Positions 46,201-58,200 of a stretch of 64,000 bases of DNA are shown here, one piece after another. Each line of letters begins with the position of its first letter. Position 1 is the first letter of the stretch. The translations under genes and the position numbers were made by a program. This DNA is from Apostichopus japonicus (taxonomy: Eukaryota > Echinodermata > Holothuroidea > Aspidochirotida > Stichopodidae): positions 24,300,484-24,364,483 of the forward strand of contig NC_092564.1 in NCBI RefSeq assembly GCF_037975245.1, written 5' to 3'. The notes under the pieces were generated by a model, which saw only the letters and a list, made by a program, of their open reading frames with translations, searched no databases and was not told the origin of the DNA.

Positions 46201-49200
46201 CAGAACTGTAATCAATAAAAAGTACTCGGGCGTAGGAACATTTCTTTTCCAAATGGGCAAAAGTTTCATGTAACCATACGGAAATAGCATCTTCAACTGA
46301 TCTGTTTGCGCGATATGCAAATTGGGATGGATCAAAATCAGCAGGTAAAAGAGTCTTAAGAGAAGCTAAAATAAAGCCTTCGAACGTTTTCATTGGTACA
46401 GATGTTAGTGCAACTGGTCGATAGTCATTTAAACATGATATGTTTCCCTTCTTTGGAACTGGAACTATTATTGCGTCTTTGAATGACCTAGGAAGCTCAC
46501 ATGAGCTAAGTGACCAATTAAAGATGTCTGTATAAACTTCAGCGAGTTGCTCGGCACATATCTTCAGCAGCTTGGGGGTGATACCATCAGGCCCAGCAGC
46601 TTTACGTTCATTTAGCCGCTTAAATTTATATTTTACCGAATTTACGTCGATATTAAATGGTGCAGTAGCATGTCCGTTGTTCACTGGGATCGGCTGGTTA
46701 CTATTTCCTCTGTCGAAACGGCAATGCTGCATCATCAGTGTTTACTGACCTCTTTACCCCTTTATATTGAGTAATTGCCTCGATGTTGGCCCATACCTCT
46801 CTCGAGTTAGCGGTCTGAAACTTTTGCTCAGTGCGATCCATCTGGGCTCTCTTAGCGTTCTTAATGGCTTTCCGGAGTTCAGACTTAGCTCGGTGGTAAG
46901 GATCCGGATCGGTGGTTTTGGTCCGATACGCTTCATCCTTGGCCTTAAAATAATCTCCGTAGGCTTTCCAATGCTAAATTTGTGTCTGCACGGGGATGTA
47001 TGTAAACTGCTGTCAAAGTCACTGATGAAAAATCCAGTGGAAGATAGAACGGCCTACACTTAATCATAATATGTTCCAAGTCCGGGGTGGTTGCTTGGGA
47101 AATTACTCTTACATCGGTACACCACTTCTTGTTGATAAGGAAACATACTCCACCGCCCTGAGACTTCCCCGTAATCTGACGATCATGATGATGCCGATAG
47201 ATCGTAAACCCCAGTGGTTATAGTATAAAAATCAGGATGATCTGAAGTCAGCCATGTTTCAGTTAGGCAAAACACATTACAATCGCTATAGTCACGTAAA
47301 TTTGCAATTCTAGAAAATAACTCACCAGTTTTGTTGTAAAGACTCTGAACATTAGCCAGAATAACACTGGGCACTGGGGCATTACATTGTCTACGACGTA
47401 GTTTAACTAGTTTACCTCCTCTCCTACCCCGCTTACGCTTAGGCTTAGACTCATTCCATTTGGCTTCGTTGAACCAATAATTGATAATTAATTGCTTGCA
47501 CAAATAAAATTTTAAGACATGTGCCGGAGGTGTGAATTGACAGTTTTTGTGTTCAGTTTGAATTTTTCTGTTGGTCATTGATACACTGAAATCTAATAAT
47601 ATAAAATACAGTACTTTGCAGCAGGGAGGAGGCCCTGTCATGTATATATGTACATGCCAGTGATTCCTATTGCACAAGGTGTCTAAGTTTTATCGCAGTT
47701 CACCATTGACAGCTTTTCCTATTTAATATTCATGGCGAATGTAGTATCTTCAAAGTAACTGGAACTTGTAGAGAAACATGCCAAAATGTCAAATCTTTTA
47801 GTTCTAGAATCAATTTAGACTTTGAACACTTTGTCATGTTTCAAGTTGTTTGGTTTTCGTGCACAGACTCTGTCTTTTGTGAATTTTGTTCAAGAATCAT
47901 GACACAGAGTAATAGTAAATTAGAGGGGCCTTACCACTCGGAAGTAGAGATACTGTTGGCTTTTTTCAACAGTGCAGGTTTCCAATTTACATTTTTTAGA
48001 TGATCCAACATACTCTACCTGACTTAGACTACAGTACCAATTCCACAAAATTGTACAGATAAAATTCCTATACTTAAACCCTTCTAGTCCATATTAATAT
48101 ATCATGGAATAATTTCTATGTCTCAGAATGATCTCAATATTGTAATAGAGTAAAACCAGACATACTTTTGGTTATCATAAGAAGATCCTTATTAATTCCC
48201 AACAGCATTTGCAATAATTCTGTTCTTGTGATTTCAACATTTTCTTACACATATATTTAATTCTCACCTACAATCTGTGTTTCTAAAAAATACCTAGACC
48301 TAGACAAAATCTAGACCTTAAACATTTCTACTGCCTTAGTTTTGATAAACCTAGACAGGTTTAGTCCATGTGTTAGGCACTGTATGGGATTTGGTTGAGA
48401 TGTAAATAGATAAATAGTTACTTTGTAGCATGTACCCACAAGACTTTTGTGTGAGCAGTGAATCAAAATGTTGACGTATGATAGGGAAAAACTCTTCCCG
48501 GGATTGTGGTCATCGACGATACAGGTAGTGTGTTTTAATAGATCACAGACTGGTATTTATTGGTAGTTCAATAGTTGGCCAATTAAGAATCTGTGCCATT
48601 GTACATAGGGGATTTTCAACATAACAGAAAAGATAGCCCGTTATTCTGCTGTGTGGTTAGTCGTTTGGGAAGTCCAATTCAACGCTATTGTTGGAACACG
48701 TTTCATTAACAAGCTAGGATTGGCTCTGCACGACCTAGAACAGAGGGAAGCATACTCACTCATAATTCCAGACTGTACTATAATTTGTATGGCAGGATCA
48801 TGTCAAAACTATGGCATCTCTCTTATGGTAGTAATTCTTTTTTAGCTCTTTAGGTTATGTCTTAGTTGTTCATCAGAACCTTTCATAAATTCAATAACAG
48901 TCGGGTTTGTTTCTCCTTTAATGAGCAGTGTCATCACCTCTGCGGTTACAGTCAGTCACTGCACCCTAACCCTAGCCCAAGGTACAGACAGTCAGTCACA
49001 GTCAGTCAGTCAGTCTCGATCACTGCAGATTTTGTCAGTCTGGTTTATACTTTGAGTAAGACTTAAAGATTGGTGATCGCTGATGAACTTCTAAGCTCTG
49101 ATACCGTTCCATACAGTGACAACACCATCTTTGTTAACAGAACTGTTCAGATGTAATACTTAACAGTTATTTATAAACTTTGGATTCTTTCCTTTTCAAA

Positions 49201-51470
49201 TTTTGCATTTGTGAAGTTTAAGCTCATATTTTCTTGTTCGGTAGGTAAAACAAGGTGAGAGTATTGGCAACATCTCCATAGATGCGGAAATCAACTCTGT
49301 GGTCCTTATTTTAAATCATTCAATAGAGGTAAGTTCACTGTAGATCTTCTTTGACTGTAAACTTTCATTCAGTCAGGGGGGCCTTGGCAACACTGCTATT
49401 ATCCAAAGCTTGAATTTGCTCTACATGTTGCCAACCAGTCAGAGCCTGTGCAAGCTGTAGTACCTTTACACACATAACAAACATGTGAATGTCCTCAGCA
49501 TTAGCTGTTTCATCATCAGATAATACAGATGATCAACAGATGATATAGGCTCTTTGATTGGTGAAGTGAAGCAAGTTCAATATATAAATTAGGTAACTTA
49601 TCCAATGACCAACCTCAATCAGGATTAATTTAATATTGTGCAGTCTTTGCCTCGGCTATAGTTACAAGAATATACATTGTGTGTTAGGTGTTTACCATAT
49701 TTACAGAGTCCTGTACTTTTGTTGCAAACATTTTGTCTATGTCCATTAGATATTGCTTCAGACACAATAGTGCCTTACATTATGCTGATTTTATTTTACC
49801 TGTAACATTCATATCCTGTCGGTTTTATACAGATTAAAATTGATTATTGCTTAAAGTGCATTAGGGCAGTGGCCTATTAAGCATTAATAAACAATCTGTT
49901 CCAGCATTGTTCCAAAATTTCTCGAGCTAATGAAAATTCAAACGATAGCATCGGTGTCCCATGTATAGAAAGCAGATACAAGCACGAGCAAATGTCTTAA
50001 CTGCAACACACCGTACTGAAAAACAATGTAGTTTTACGCAGTGAACCATTTTTGCTCTTGAGAACTCAAGGGTATTTGTTAATTGTGTCCTTCGAACGGC
50101 TCTCCATGCTACGGAAATGTTATTTGAGAGAGAGGGGTAGAGACCTAAAATCTGTGACAAAATGGTGCTAGGCAAAGTGATCACATAAAACATGTAAACC
50201 AGCAAAATGTCTAAGTTTTGACAAAAAGTATGCAATAGAACCAAACAAGATTAAGATTGTTGGGATCGATTGCGTATTAGCTTTTAGAAATGTGCCATAT
50301 AAGTAAAAGTGACCCCATTTCTACCCTGTAGGTCAAAGTACTCTAAGTTTTACATGTTTTCAATAAAAATCCTACTTGTCTTGATAAGTGGTACGTAAGA
50401 ACCCTTTACTGCATGTGAAACCACCACTAAATTAACAATTTATCAGCAAAAGGACATGCTTTAAGGTTCATTTTGGTTCAAGAAGTAGTACTTCTTGATG
50501 TCAATCGAGAGTATATTATTTTTATTTGGATTGTTTCCTATCTTTGTGCTCAAACAGGAGAACGTATCAGCTCCTCTCAGCGAGTCTTTCCGAGAAGTCT
50601 ACTCCGCCTTCAGTCTTCTTAAAGATGTGCAATCAACATTGACAGTGGTCATACAGTGTCATCAAGAACTGACAGACTTAGACTACCGTCACTTGAGAGA
50701 TCATGCTAAGAAACTCAGACGCAGCAGCGATCACGAAGAATCGGGAAAATTGACACATTTTGTCCTCTGGGAAGAAAACGAGGCGGTAATTTTTGTACTT
50801 TGTACATTATACTAGGACACGTTTGTACATTGTACTAGGACACAGGGCTAATACATAGCATGATTAGATGCCTAAACTCTGGGAGGAAAGTGATCCGATG
50901 CTTCCATTTTATACGGCAGAAGTGGACTTTGTCATTCTAGGTTATTGTATATGGTATAGGTTACACATAATCACGTTAGGTGCTAAGCTGGCAAATAAGG
51001 TTGCCTTTTGGACTGATTATCTTCTAGTGGCTTAATGGAAATGATTATTTTTCAGGATTCTTACAAATGCTCATCATTTGGCAGTGTATGAAGAGTGCAT
51101 TGTACTGTTATTTACCTCTCTGTTTGCTGTTTTACAGCTTTCTCATCTGAGGCATAATGCATAATTAGGCTGATAATGATGGCTTGTTCCAAAATGCATT
51201 GTAAAACACGTCTTTTTCTCACTAGATTTACTTCAGCCCCAAATCCAAACGTTGCAACACCATCATAGCCTGTTACATGTTTAAGAGTGTCACGTGTTTA
51301 TTGGTATCCTAAGAAAGCACTGCATATTTCTACATAATATCATGTATTTATTCTCTATTTATTAACAGGAATCAGCAACTAATTGTATCTCCAAAGTCAG
51401 CAGACTTGCAGCAAAGTTAGTATTTGACAAGAATTCCAGTATGAATGGACAAGTATTTATCTTACCATGA
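34213..51470 (+). CDS. CRPPA: D-ribitol-5-phosphate cytidylyltransferase (CRPPA/ISPD)
   Basis: Nine exons: 34213-34352, 35523-35814, 38265-38414, 39755-39859, 41186-41231, 43352-43443, 49245-49328, 50558-50785, 51369-51470 (TGA). All joins keep frame, giving 412 residues (human 451). The enzyme joins CTP and ribitol-5-phosphate to CDP-ribitol in the cytosol, the donor used by FKTN and FKRP on alpha-dystroglycan. Motifs: nucleotide-binding LPAAGKGERFKSATPKQF (about 12-29), VHDAVRPF (about 125), PQAFTLDVI (about 179), GTECLDLALKHCGVKAKLV (about 203) and the link to a C-terminal domain (TMVICQQGKTELSEEI). The exon segment begins at 34183; two stops precede the ATG in frame, which fixes the start. 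The introns hold transposon B, the copied-donor array and a LINE. Confidence 0.95.
35870..36378. repeat. Diverged ~55-60-bp tandem repeat in CRPPA intron 2
   Basis: Loose repeats of AGCCACACACAACATCCACTT with TAGGAAAA..C-type spacers. They stop at transposon B. Confidence 0.55.
36383..38228. mobile_element. Non-autonomous DNA transposon B, relative of transposon A
   Basis: The ends are GGGCAGGGTCAAG (36383-36395) and, reversed, GGTCAGGGTCAAG (38228-38216). The target duplication is TAAT (36379-36382, 38229-38232) and the length 1846 bp. Eight boxes of the type GTAACGGAGGGACA occur at 36398, 36578 (one change), 36764, 36787, 37664 (minus, one change), 37680 (one change), 37847 and 37862. It shares the start GGGCAGG..CAAG, the 4-bp duplication and the box layout with transposon A, but the box sequence differs. 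A short minus-strand peptide-like stretch (VSYISAVSIKDIFFHLQE, then after a shift LVDQDYKKILEEFADMFKT, about 37430-37240) may be a decayed coding remnant. Confidence 0.85.
38400..39115 (+). repeat. ~40-bp tandem array of the CRPPA exon 3 / splice-donor junction
   Basis: About 18 imperfect units of the form CTGCCTATGATAGGGTAAGT followed by ACTCAATAATCTGCTGCATA. The first unit is the true exon 3 end (ACTGCCTATGATAGG, 38400-38414) with its GTAAGT. Most later units keep a good donor (GGTAAGT, AGTAAGT), some have GGTAGGT or GGTTAGT. Confidence 0.92.
39940..40020. repeat. TG/TGTA microsatellite
   Basis: Runs of TGTATG, GTGTGT and CATGTATG just after CRPPA exon 4. Confidence 0.8.
41990..42135. repeat. 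Short tandem repeat AGACAGCAAATCTAAA
   Basis: Seven or so imperfect units of 12-20 bp in CRPPA intron 5. Confidence 0.75.
43761..43855. repeat. 13-bp perfect inverted repeat with 69-bp loop
   Basis: TGGAATGCGATAA at 43761-43773 and its complement at 43843-43855, in CRPPA intron 6. Confidence 0.6.
44998..47600 (-). mobile_element. Rex1/Babar-like LINE in CRPPA intron 6, antisense, endonuclease partly deleted
   Basis: A 513-codon frame (46735-45194) holds most of the reverse transcriptase: ERKAAGPDGITPKLLKICAE, NDYRPVALTSVPMKTFEGFI, VLFIDYSSAFNTIIPSRL, GTPQGCVLSPLLYSL and the intact catalytic IIKFADDTKVTG. Upstream (47460-47183) is the endonuclease start (SVILANVQSLYNKTGELFSR, VFCLTETWLTSDHPD). 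The endonuclease C-terminal half is missing: at about 46976 YIHPRADTNL joins directly to the linker KAYGDYFKAKDEAYRTK, and the frame changes again near 46740. The 3' end has AATAAATATC followed by a (TATC)n tail (45035-45000), typical of this clade. Confidence 0.82.
47601..49244. other. Rest of CRPPA intron 6
   Basis: No coding or mobile feature recognised. A short CAGT microsatellite lies at about 48950-49015. Confidence 0.4.
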
Positions 51471-51555
51471 GCCCTTCCAGACGATTGTGTAATACGCTAC
51501 GTAGAAGATTGGATCTTTCAGGCGACATGGTGTTTCTAAGTAGTACTATTTAAGT

Positions 51556-51561
51556 AATAAA
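51556..51561 (+). promoter_or_regulatory. Polyadenylation signal of CRPPA
   Basis: AATAAA lies 86 bases after the CRPPA stop codon. Confidence 0.6.
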
Positions 51562-51643
51562 CACAGCCTATTTCTTGCCAGTGTTAAGGAGGCTGCAGGC
51601 ATATTATTATTAAGTATGTGTATTTCTACTACTGTTTGCGCAA

Positions 51644-51731
51644 GAGAGCGGACGGGACTTTGGTAGAGAACGGACAGGACTTGCATAGAGAACGGACTGG
51701 ACTTGGGTAGAAAACGGACGGGTTTCCGCGT
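51644..51731. repeat. 22-bp minisatellite, four copies
   Basis: The unit is GAGAACGGACNGGACTTGGGTA with one to several changes per copy. It abuts the 20-bp array. Confidence 0.8.
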
Positions 51732-51732
51732 G

Positions 51733-52102
51733 GAGTATGGATTCGAATTGTTGAGTATGGATTCGAATTGTTGAGTATGGATTCGAATTGTTGAGTATGG
51801 ATTCGAATTGTTGAGTATGGATTCGAATTGTTGAGTATGGATTCGAATTGTTGAGTATGGATTCGAATTGTTGAGTATGGATTCGAATTGTTGAGTATGG
51901 ATTCGAATTGTTGAGTATGGATTCGAATTGTTGAGTATGGATTCGAATTGTTGAGTATGGATTCGAATTGTTGAGTATGGATTCGAATTGTTGAGTATGG
52001 ATTCGAATTGTTGAGTATGGATTCGAATTGTTGAGTATGGATTCGAATTGTTGAGTATGGATTCGAATTGTTGAGTATGGATTCGAATTGTTGAGTATGG
52101 AT
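51733..52102. repeat. 20-bp minisatellite, 18 identical copies plus a partial one
   Basis: The unit is GAGTATGGATTCGAATTGTT, with the palindrome ATTCGAAT inside. All copies are identical, so the expansion is recent or being homogenised. There are no spacers, so it is not a CRISPR array. Confidence 0.97.
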
Positions 52103-52148
52103 ACAGACGCATAAATTATAACACTACTGGTTTTTATAAATAACATCG

Positions 52149-52154
52149 TTTATT
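52149..52154 (-). promoter_or_regulatory. Polyadenylation signal of the EGF/SEA gene
   Basis: The minus strand reads AATAAA 113 bases past the stop codon at 52267-52269. Confidence 0.6.
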
Positions 52155-52266
52155 TGCTGCCATTACAAGTTTACACTACAAATAACATTTTTTAATTAAC
52201 TATTAACTTTATACATCATACATAGGCATCACCCCCCCTCCCCCAACACACACCTTGGAGTAGTGT

Positions 52267-55200
52267 TCAAAAATATTCAAATGGTAGAATGTTTTGGTTC
52301 CTATCAGTTCCAGAAAACCTCTGTGCTGTTTCTTCTTCTTCGTCTTCTTCTGTTACTTGCTCTAGATCAACAGAGTTCACCCTCCTCAAATTAGGTCTTG
52401 GAAGCCTAAAGGTTCGTCTACTAGTTCCATAGTTAATCTGCAAGAAAAGATGAAAAGTGAGAGTGTTTTTAAGATGTTATGCTTACTAATAAAATGTTGT
52501 ACGTGATCAATTAATACATGTCTGATACCAATTAACTGTTGCTTTCCTGGTCCTTTTTAGTCCATGTTAACGTAACAGAAAGAGATGACCAGTTTCGCCC
52601 CCCCCCCCCCCTAAGAAAGTGTGAATACTTACAGACGATTCGGAGCTGCTTTCAGATGCTTCCATACCAGTTGCAATGTATGGCCTTACAAATGAAGAAG
52701 TTGATGATGCAGCTGACATTGTGTCCAAGTCAAGTGATGGCATGTACTCTGACAAAGAGGCTGGTACCTGAGCTCTCATACGTTCCTGCATTAAACAAAA
52801 TCATGGAAAAACCATTAAAATCCTTTCAAATAATCATCCTGCAGAGGTATATAGTTACATTTCTGTCAGCAAGAGGCAAGTCAGGGGTACTTAAACACCT
52901 GGTGGACCAAAGTGTCAATACCCTTTTTCACTGTTTTCCCAAGCTGGTGAGACGTTCTCGGCCGAGCTTCTACATTAAGAAATAGTCATAAACGGACTGC
53001 ATGTATTCAATAAGTTGCCTGAAAAGAAACCACCCAAGGATAGAACTGTTATATTACTACGCCCTTTCAACTCTGAAAGAACAATTTCATACCCAATGTT
53101 TAATGTAGTGCCTGAGGTGTACCTGTTCCAACAGAAATCAGCACCCGGTGAGTCTATTGATAATCAAGAGATGAGTAAAACCTGCAATTTTGGAACTATG
53201 AATGAGGAACGATTCAAGACCAACTTAAAGAGAAGACAAATTTGCCATGTGAATTACTTTTAGTGAAAAAAACCCAACCAATAGCCAAGGTTATTGAATC
53301 CTAAAATGCGATACATGAAGCAAAGGTCATTTGTTCAACAAACGCATCAAGTACACCAAACCCTGTCTAAGGTTTCCTACAATCGCAAGTCTGCAGTAGT
53401 TTAAACTTACATTAATGTAGGGTGAATTTCTGATAACTTCCATCAAATAGCGCATCCTTGTATCTTCGTCGATGTCTTCTATTCTCCGGGCAATCTCCCA
53501 GGAGTTCCCTCTACTCTGCGTGCTGCTGATGGTTCTTATTGTCTCATCGCTAATAACTGAATCACTGGTTTCACTCATGGCATCCTCACTAGTGAAGCTA
53601 TCACCGGACAGGCCACTGAAGGGCAGAGTAGGCATCCTATCAAATAGATAGTTGTTCTTGAGCTCCTTAATCTGTTGCTGCCTCTGGCTGTATGAGATGA
53701 GGATGACCAAGCAACACAGAAGGATGAGGAATATCAGCAGGATGCCTCCAAGTATACCAAGAATAATCGCAACAATTGGCGTGGTTCGACTCGGCATCTC
53801 TGAAAATTCCAAATAAAAGAGACCGGCGTTAATCATTTGCAAAGAAGTTATTAACAATATAACAGAAAGTGAATTCATGAAACAAAAGAAACTAGAAAAT
53901 GAAAACGTTTAGAGGTCCGACACCTTAACATATAGTGTGGTAAGCCGTACATGTTAATACTTATGAACATGTGCACACCAAACTGAAGAGGGATTATCTA
54001 TTGACTAATGTGGCAACATTTAAAGGTACCAGGAATCAGTTATCATGTTGACAATATCTATTTAGTGACATAGTAGTATAACAGATACATGCATGGATAT
54101 TAACGAGGTCAAATTTTATGATCTCATAAGCATATATCTATATAATTACACTGTATTATCTAAGTACATGCATAAAGCTAATTAGACATACTATTTTTAA
54201 TAAGTTTACTGATTAATAGTCATGATATGCACACAACAACAAGGTTGATTGTACACATGTAGTGTGACAAAATCTAAAATGCCAAGGCTAAAACCCGTGG
54301 AACAATTGGTACTTGTGTTTTAAAGACATTTCTGGCAATTTGATGAATATTAATGACATAAAGTTGAAGACGTCATGGAAATGTGTCCATATCACCATAC
54401 CAGTTTGAACAAATTTTACGTTAAGCCCTGCCCACTCATTAACATTCATGAGATGAGAACTAAGAACAATAGGGCACAGCTACTCATCATGGGACATCTA
54501 TATTTCAAGTATCACATTGAAACTCCTTTTTGAATGAACTATTTTAGATTAGCTCTCATACCCTTTACTGATGCTAATTTGAACCAGTCAGCTATGCCTA
54601 TTTCTCACAGGACACGTAACTAACATGGCAACCCCAAAACTAACTGGGTTTGGTATTTACCAATGAGAATATGTACTGCTTTGCTATACAACCCAACCAC
54701 CCCCTGCAGCTGCCCCTCAGTAAGGTCACTGCCCTCTTCCAAATGTACCATTCAGAAGCCTGACGAGTGTGATTTTATACGAACATATACTAAATGGTAT
54801 ATTTACCTGTTGTTGGTTGTGTTTCACATGTGTCTCCAAGGTATCCGTCCAGACATCTGTTATAACAGAAAGCAAAACTTCTTTAGTGACTGATTAGGGT
54901 TTAGAAGATATATATCACTTTGATCTTATCTAATTAGAATTTAACTTAGCTAAATAACAGGCAAAACAAGTTTCTATTTAAAGACTACCCATTTTGTAAA
55001 CCATTTGTTCATCTGTACGAGGCGCTAGATAAAGAGGTCCTACTCATAAGTGATATAACTACAAGAAACTTTAAAGCAGGGTTTCCCTTACTTTATCCCC
55101 TACAAACCCCCTGTGGATGTAAGAGTTGTCCACGAACCCCCATATTTTCGAGACACGATCTGAGTCATTATTATACTATAATACGCATAACAGTGCTTTG

Positions 55201-58200
55201 TACATGATCAAGTATCACATGCACGGTACGGTACTTCTATGGCAACATATGCGTATGGAACGCGAAAAGAGTTTGTTGATAGGTAAGACTTTTGTACATT
55301 ACTAAATTATATGACATATCAGATGTTAGCTCAACAAAAGTACGCTAGTTTTGACTTTCAGAAACGTCTCACGAACCCCCTGGGATGGACTCACGCACCC
55401 CCTGAGGGTTCATGCACCCCTGCTTTAAAGCATTGATATTCTTGTAGAGGAGGTTTTAAGAGAGGTACCAACTTAACAGGAAGAAATGTTGGATTCCAAT
55501 ATTCTATTCGTGTATCGATGTCACCTGGGCCAAAACATTATTTGTCCAAGTTTTTACAAAACTTCATATCGAAAATAAGGCTGGCCTTAAAATACAGTAA
55601 ATAAAAAAACCCCAAATTGATTGGAAACATTGATTTCACTTACACACAATAAAGATTGTAGACCTCATCCAGTTGACATGAACCTCCATTAGTACAGTAA
55701 TCAGATGGGCAGGTGATGGGTAGAACTGTGTGTATTGAAATAGAGTAAAGAAAATAAATTTAATTACTGAAGAAATTCCTGTACAATATTTTGCAGTTTT
55801 ATATGTAGCAGTGCAACAATATACCCCCACCCCCCCCTTACCCTACATTGTTTTGTGCAACTTTATTTTGAATGGTACTGACAAAAGCATGCTTAGATAA
55901 CCATGACTTTTTCAAAGACCATTTTGTTCCCAAAGAGCTGCATAAAATGCTTTTATTATGGAGGATGGAGTACCAGTTTTACACCAAAGTTAATAACTTT
56001 AATTCATATTAAAAGTGAAATTGGCATTATGCCTCACTTATCCATTGGGAATGGTGGCTATAATAAGAGGTTTATCAACGGTCTATATATGCAGTACATT
56101 GAACAACAATATGTTAAGCAAGAAGCATCTGTCTTTCGTTGGTTCGATTCCTTGGAGCGCTAGTCTAAGGACATTTGATTCGAAGCCTCCAATAACTTCT
56201 GATACTAACATTTGGCCTTTTTTGTTTCGATGGACACTTTAAACTAATAACAAAAATGGTTTCACATCCAGCCTAGCTAAATGAGGTCCTAGTTGTGTTT
56301 CCGTAGTGTTGTCTGTTACGTAATATTTGGTATTACTTTGTTTGACCATGCTTCAAACTGTTCAGATTCAGCTGCTTATTCTTGCAGTCCACGTTTGAAC
56401 TTGGCTTGTTGAACCCTTGTGATTTTGTGTTATGTAATTAGTCCTTTTCAATGTCCATTTGGAATATATACATATATTGGGCACACATGAAAAAAAGGAC
56501 TACTGGCGTTGGTTGGGTCTACTAGTATACAGTATTTTATATGCCAGATATTCAGCCATCTGAAATTACTTGTATCTTGCGAAAGGGTTAGAAAGTAATG
56601 CTGTTCGTAATATAATGCTGTTTTGAATAGGGACCAGTTGAAGTGGTTTTTATGATGTTCTTGATGTTAAAGGGCTAAAAAAGGTATGTTGGTGCTTATA
56701 CATTATAAGTTAAATGCTTTCTTTGTGTTTGTTTGTTGGTTGACGTTTGTGCAATAGTGAAATTTGACTAGTTTTATATGTGCCAAAATCAAACTGTAAA
56801 ATGATAAAATTTGTACTAAGTACTGTAAGTTTTCTATTTTTGTATTTCGATAGTTTTACGGAGCCATGGAGTCTACATGCGTCTGCGAATAGTATAAATT
56901 GCGGTGAACCCGACCTCTGTACAAATCGTCCTTATTTTCGTCTAGCCACGACCGTTACACTATGGTTAGTAATCTCAAGGCTGAAAGTTTGCTTTTTTGG
57001 TCATCATTTTGACAAGGGGTGTGAACAAGTGGTGTGTATGGCTTGTTGCCATACCATACTTGATCTGCTTCGTTTGCTTTGAAGTATACATTAGGCAGCT
57101 AGCTGGGATCAATATTAAGCTTGCTAATTGAGATACTATTCTTGTTTTCAATTTATATTCAACCACCAGTGAGTTTATTGTGTATTATCCATAGGTTAAT
57201 GCACGGCCAGCTGACCACGGGCCAATCAGATTTGAGAATTTGTTACGCATATGAATGACAATGTCTTACCTTGAAAGACGATTGAAGTGGTGTTAATGGT
57301 AATACTCTCTCCTTCACGCTCAGAGTAAAGTCTGCCATCTTCATCTGACGAATCGGCTAATGTCTGAACCAGGACATCCTCTGTGATGTTAGTTGTTGGA
57401 TTTAGGCCGATTGAAAAGTAGGCAACTTCACCGCCATCAACGGACCGGAATCCCAGAACTTCACATGCCATATAGCTTGGAGCAATGTGCGCAGCCGTCA
57501 GTAAATTGTATGAGACCTGACAAAAAATAAATTAAACGCCCCTTAGAAATGTAGATTGCACTTAATAAAGTTTAGGCAAGAGGAGGCAACTACCTTTGAC
57601 ATTGTCCCTTATTGAGGCTTCTGGTAAACTGGTTGAATTGCAATAATGGTTATCACTATTTTTTGTTCAAGAGAGCTTCATATTCCATGGGCATGGGATA
57701 TCAGGGGAGGGGCCTCTTTCAACCTGTAATTTGTTCAGTTATTTCCACTTGCTATTTTTTGCAGACTGGTGAAAATTAGACATGCTATCCCCTTTCCAGG
57801 ATGCTGAGCCATGCGGCAAAAATGTCCACTAGCTATAGGATGCATCCAAAAACCAGCCGTTTGTACTGAATGCCAGGTTTTTTCCAGTTGGTTAGCTGAG
57901 TGATCAGTCCCATCTTTTCGCACCTTAGTTGAGCTGCCTATTCCTCTATTATGCAACTCTTCACACAGCTAGTAGCCAATTCACTATCAGATCAAGTCAG
58001 ACATGGCAAGGTGTGAACAAATCAACTCTTTTCAACTAACCTGTCTGTTTGCAGGAGAGAAATGCAACCTATGGTTAATGGACTAATTCTCGTCATGGCA
58101 GCACTTCAACTGCCTTTCCGCTCATCAAACAAGATTCGCTCGTATATCGGCCAAGTTGATAGAATCTTGTTGAGAAGGGAGGCAATTAAGATATTTAATT

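Noticed and set aside
51733-52102. CRISPR-like array
   Set aside because: Direct 20-bp repeats with no spacers, in an animal genome.
51546-52146. Frames of 178-188 codons with NSNPYSTIRIHTQQ repeats
   Set aside because: They are translations of the 20-bp minisatellite, open in several frames because the unit lacks stops.
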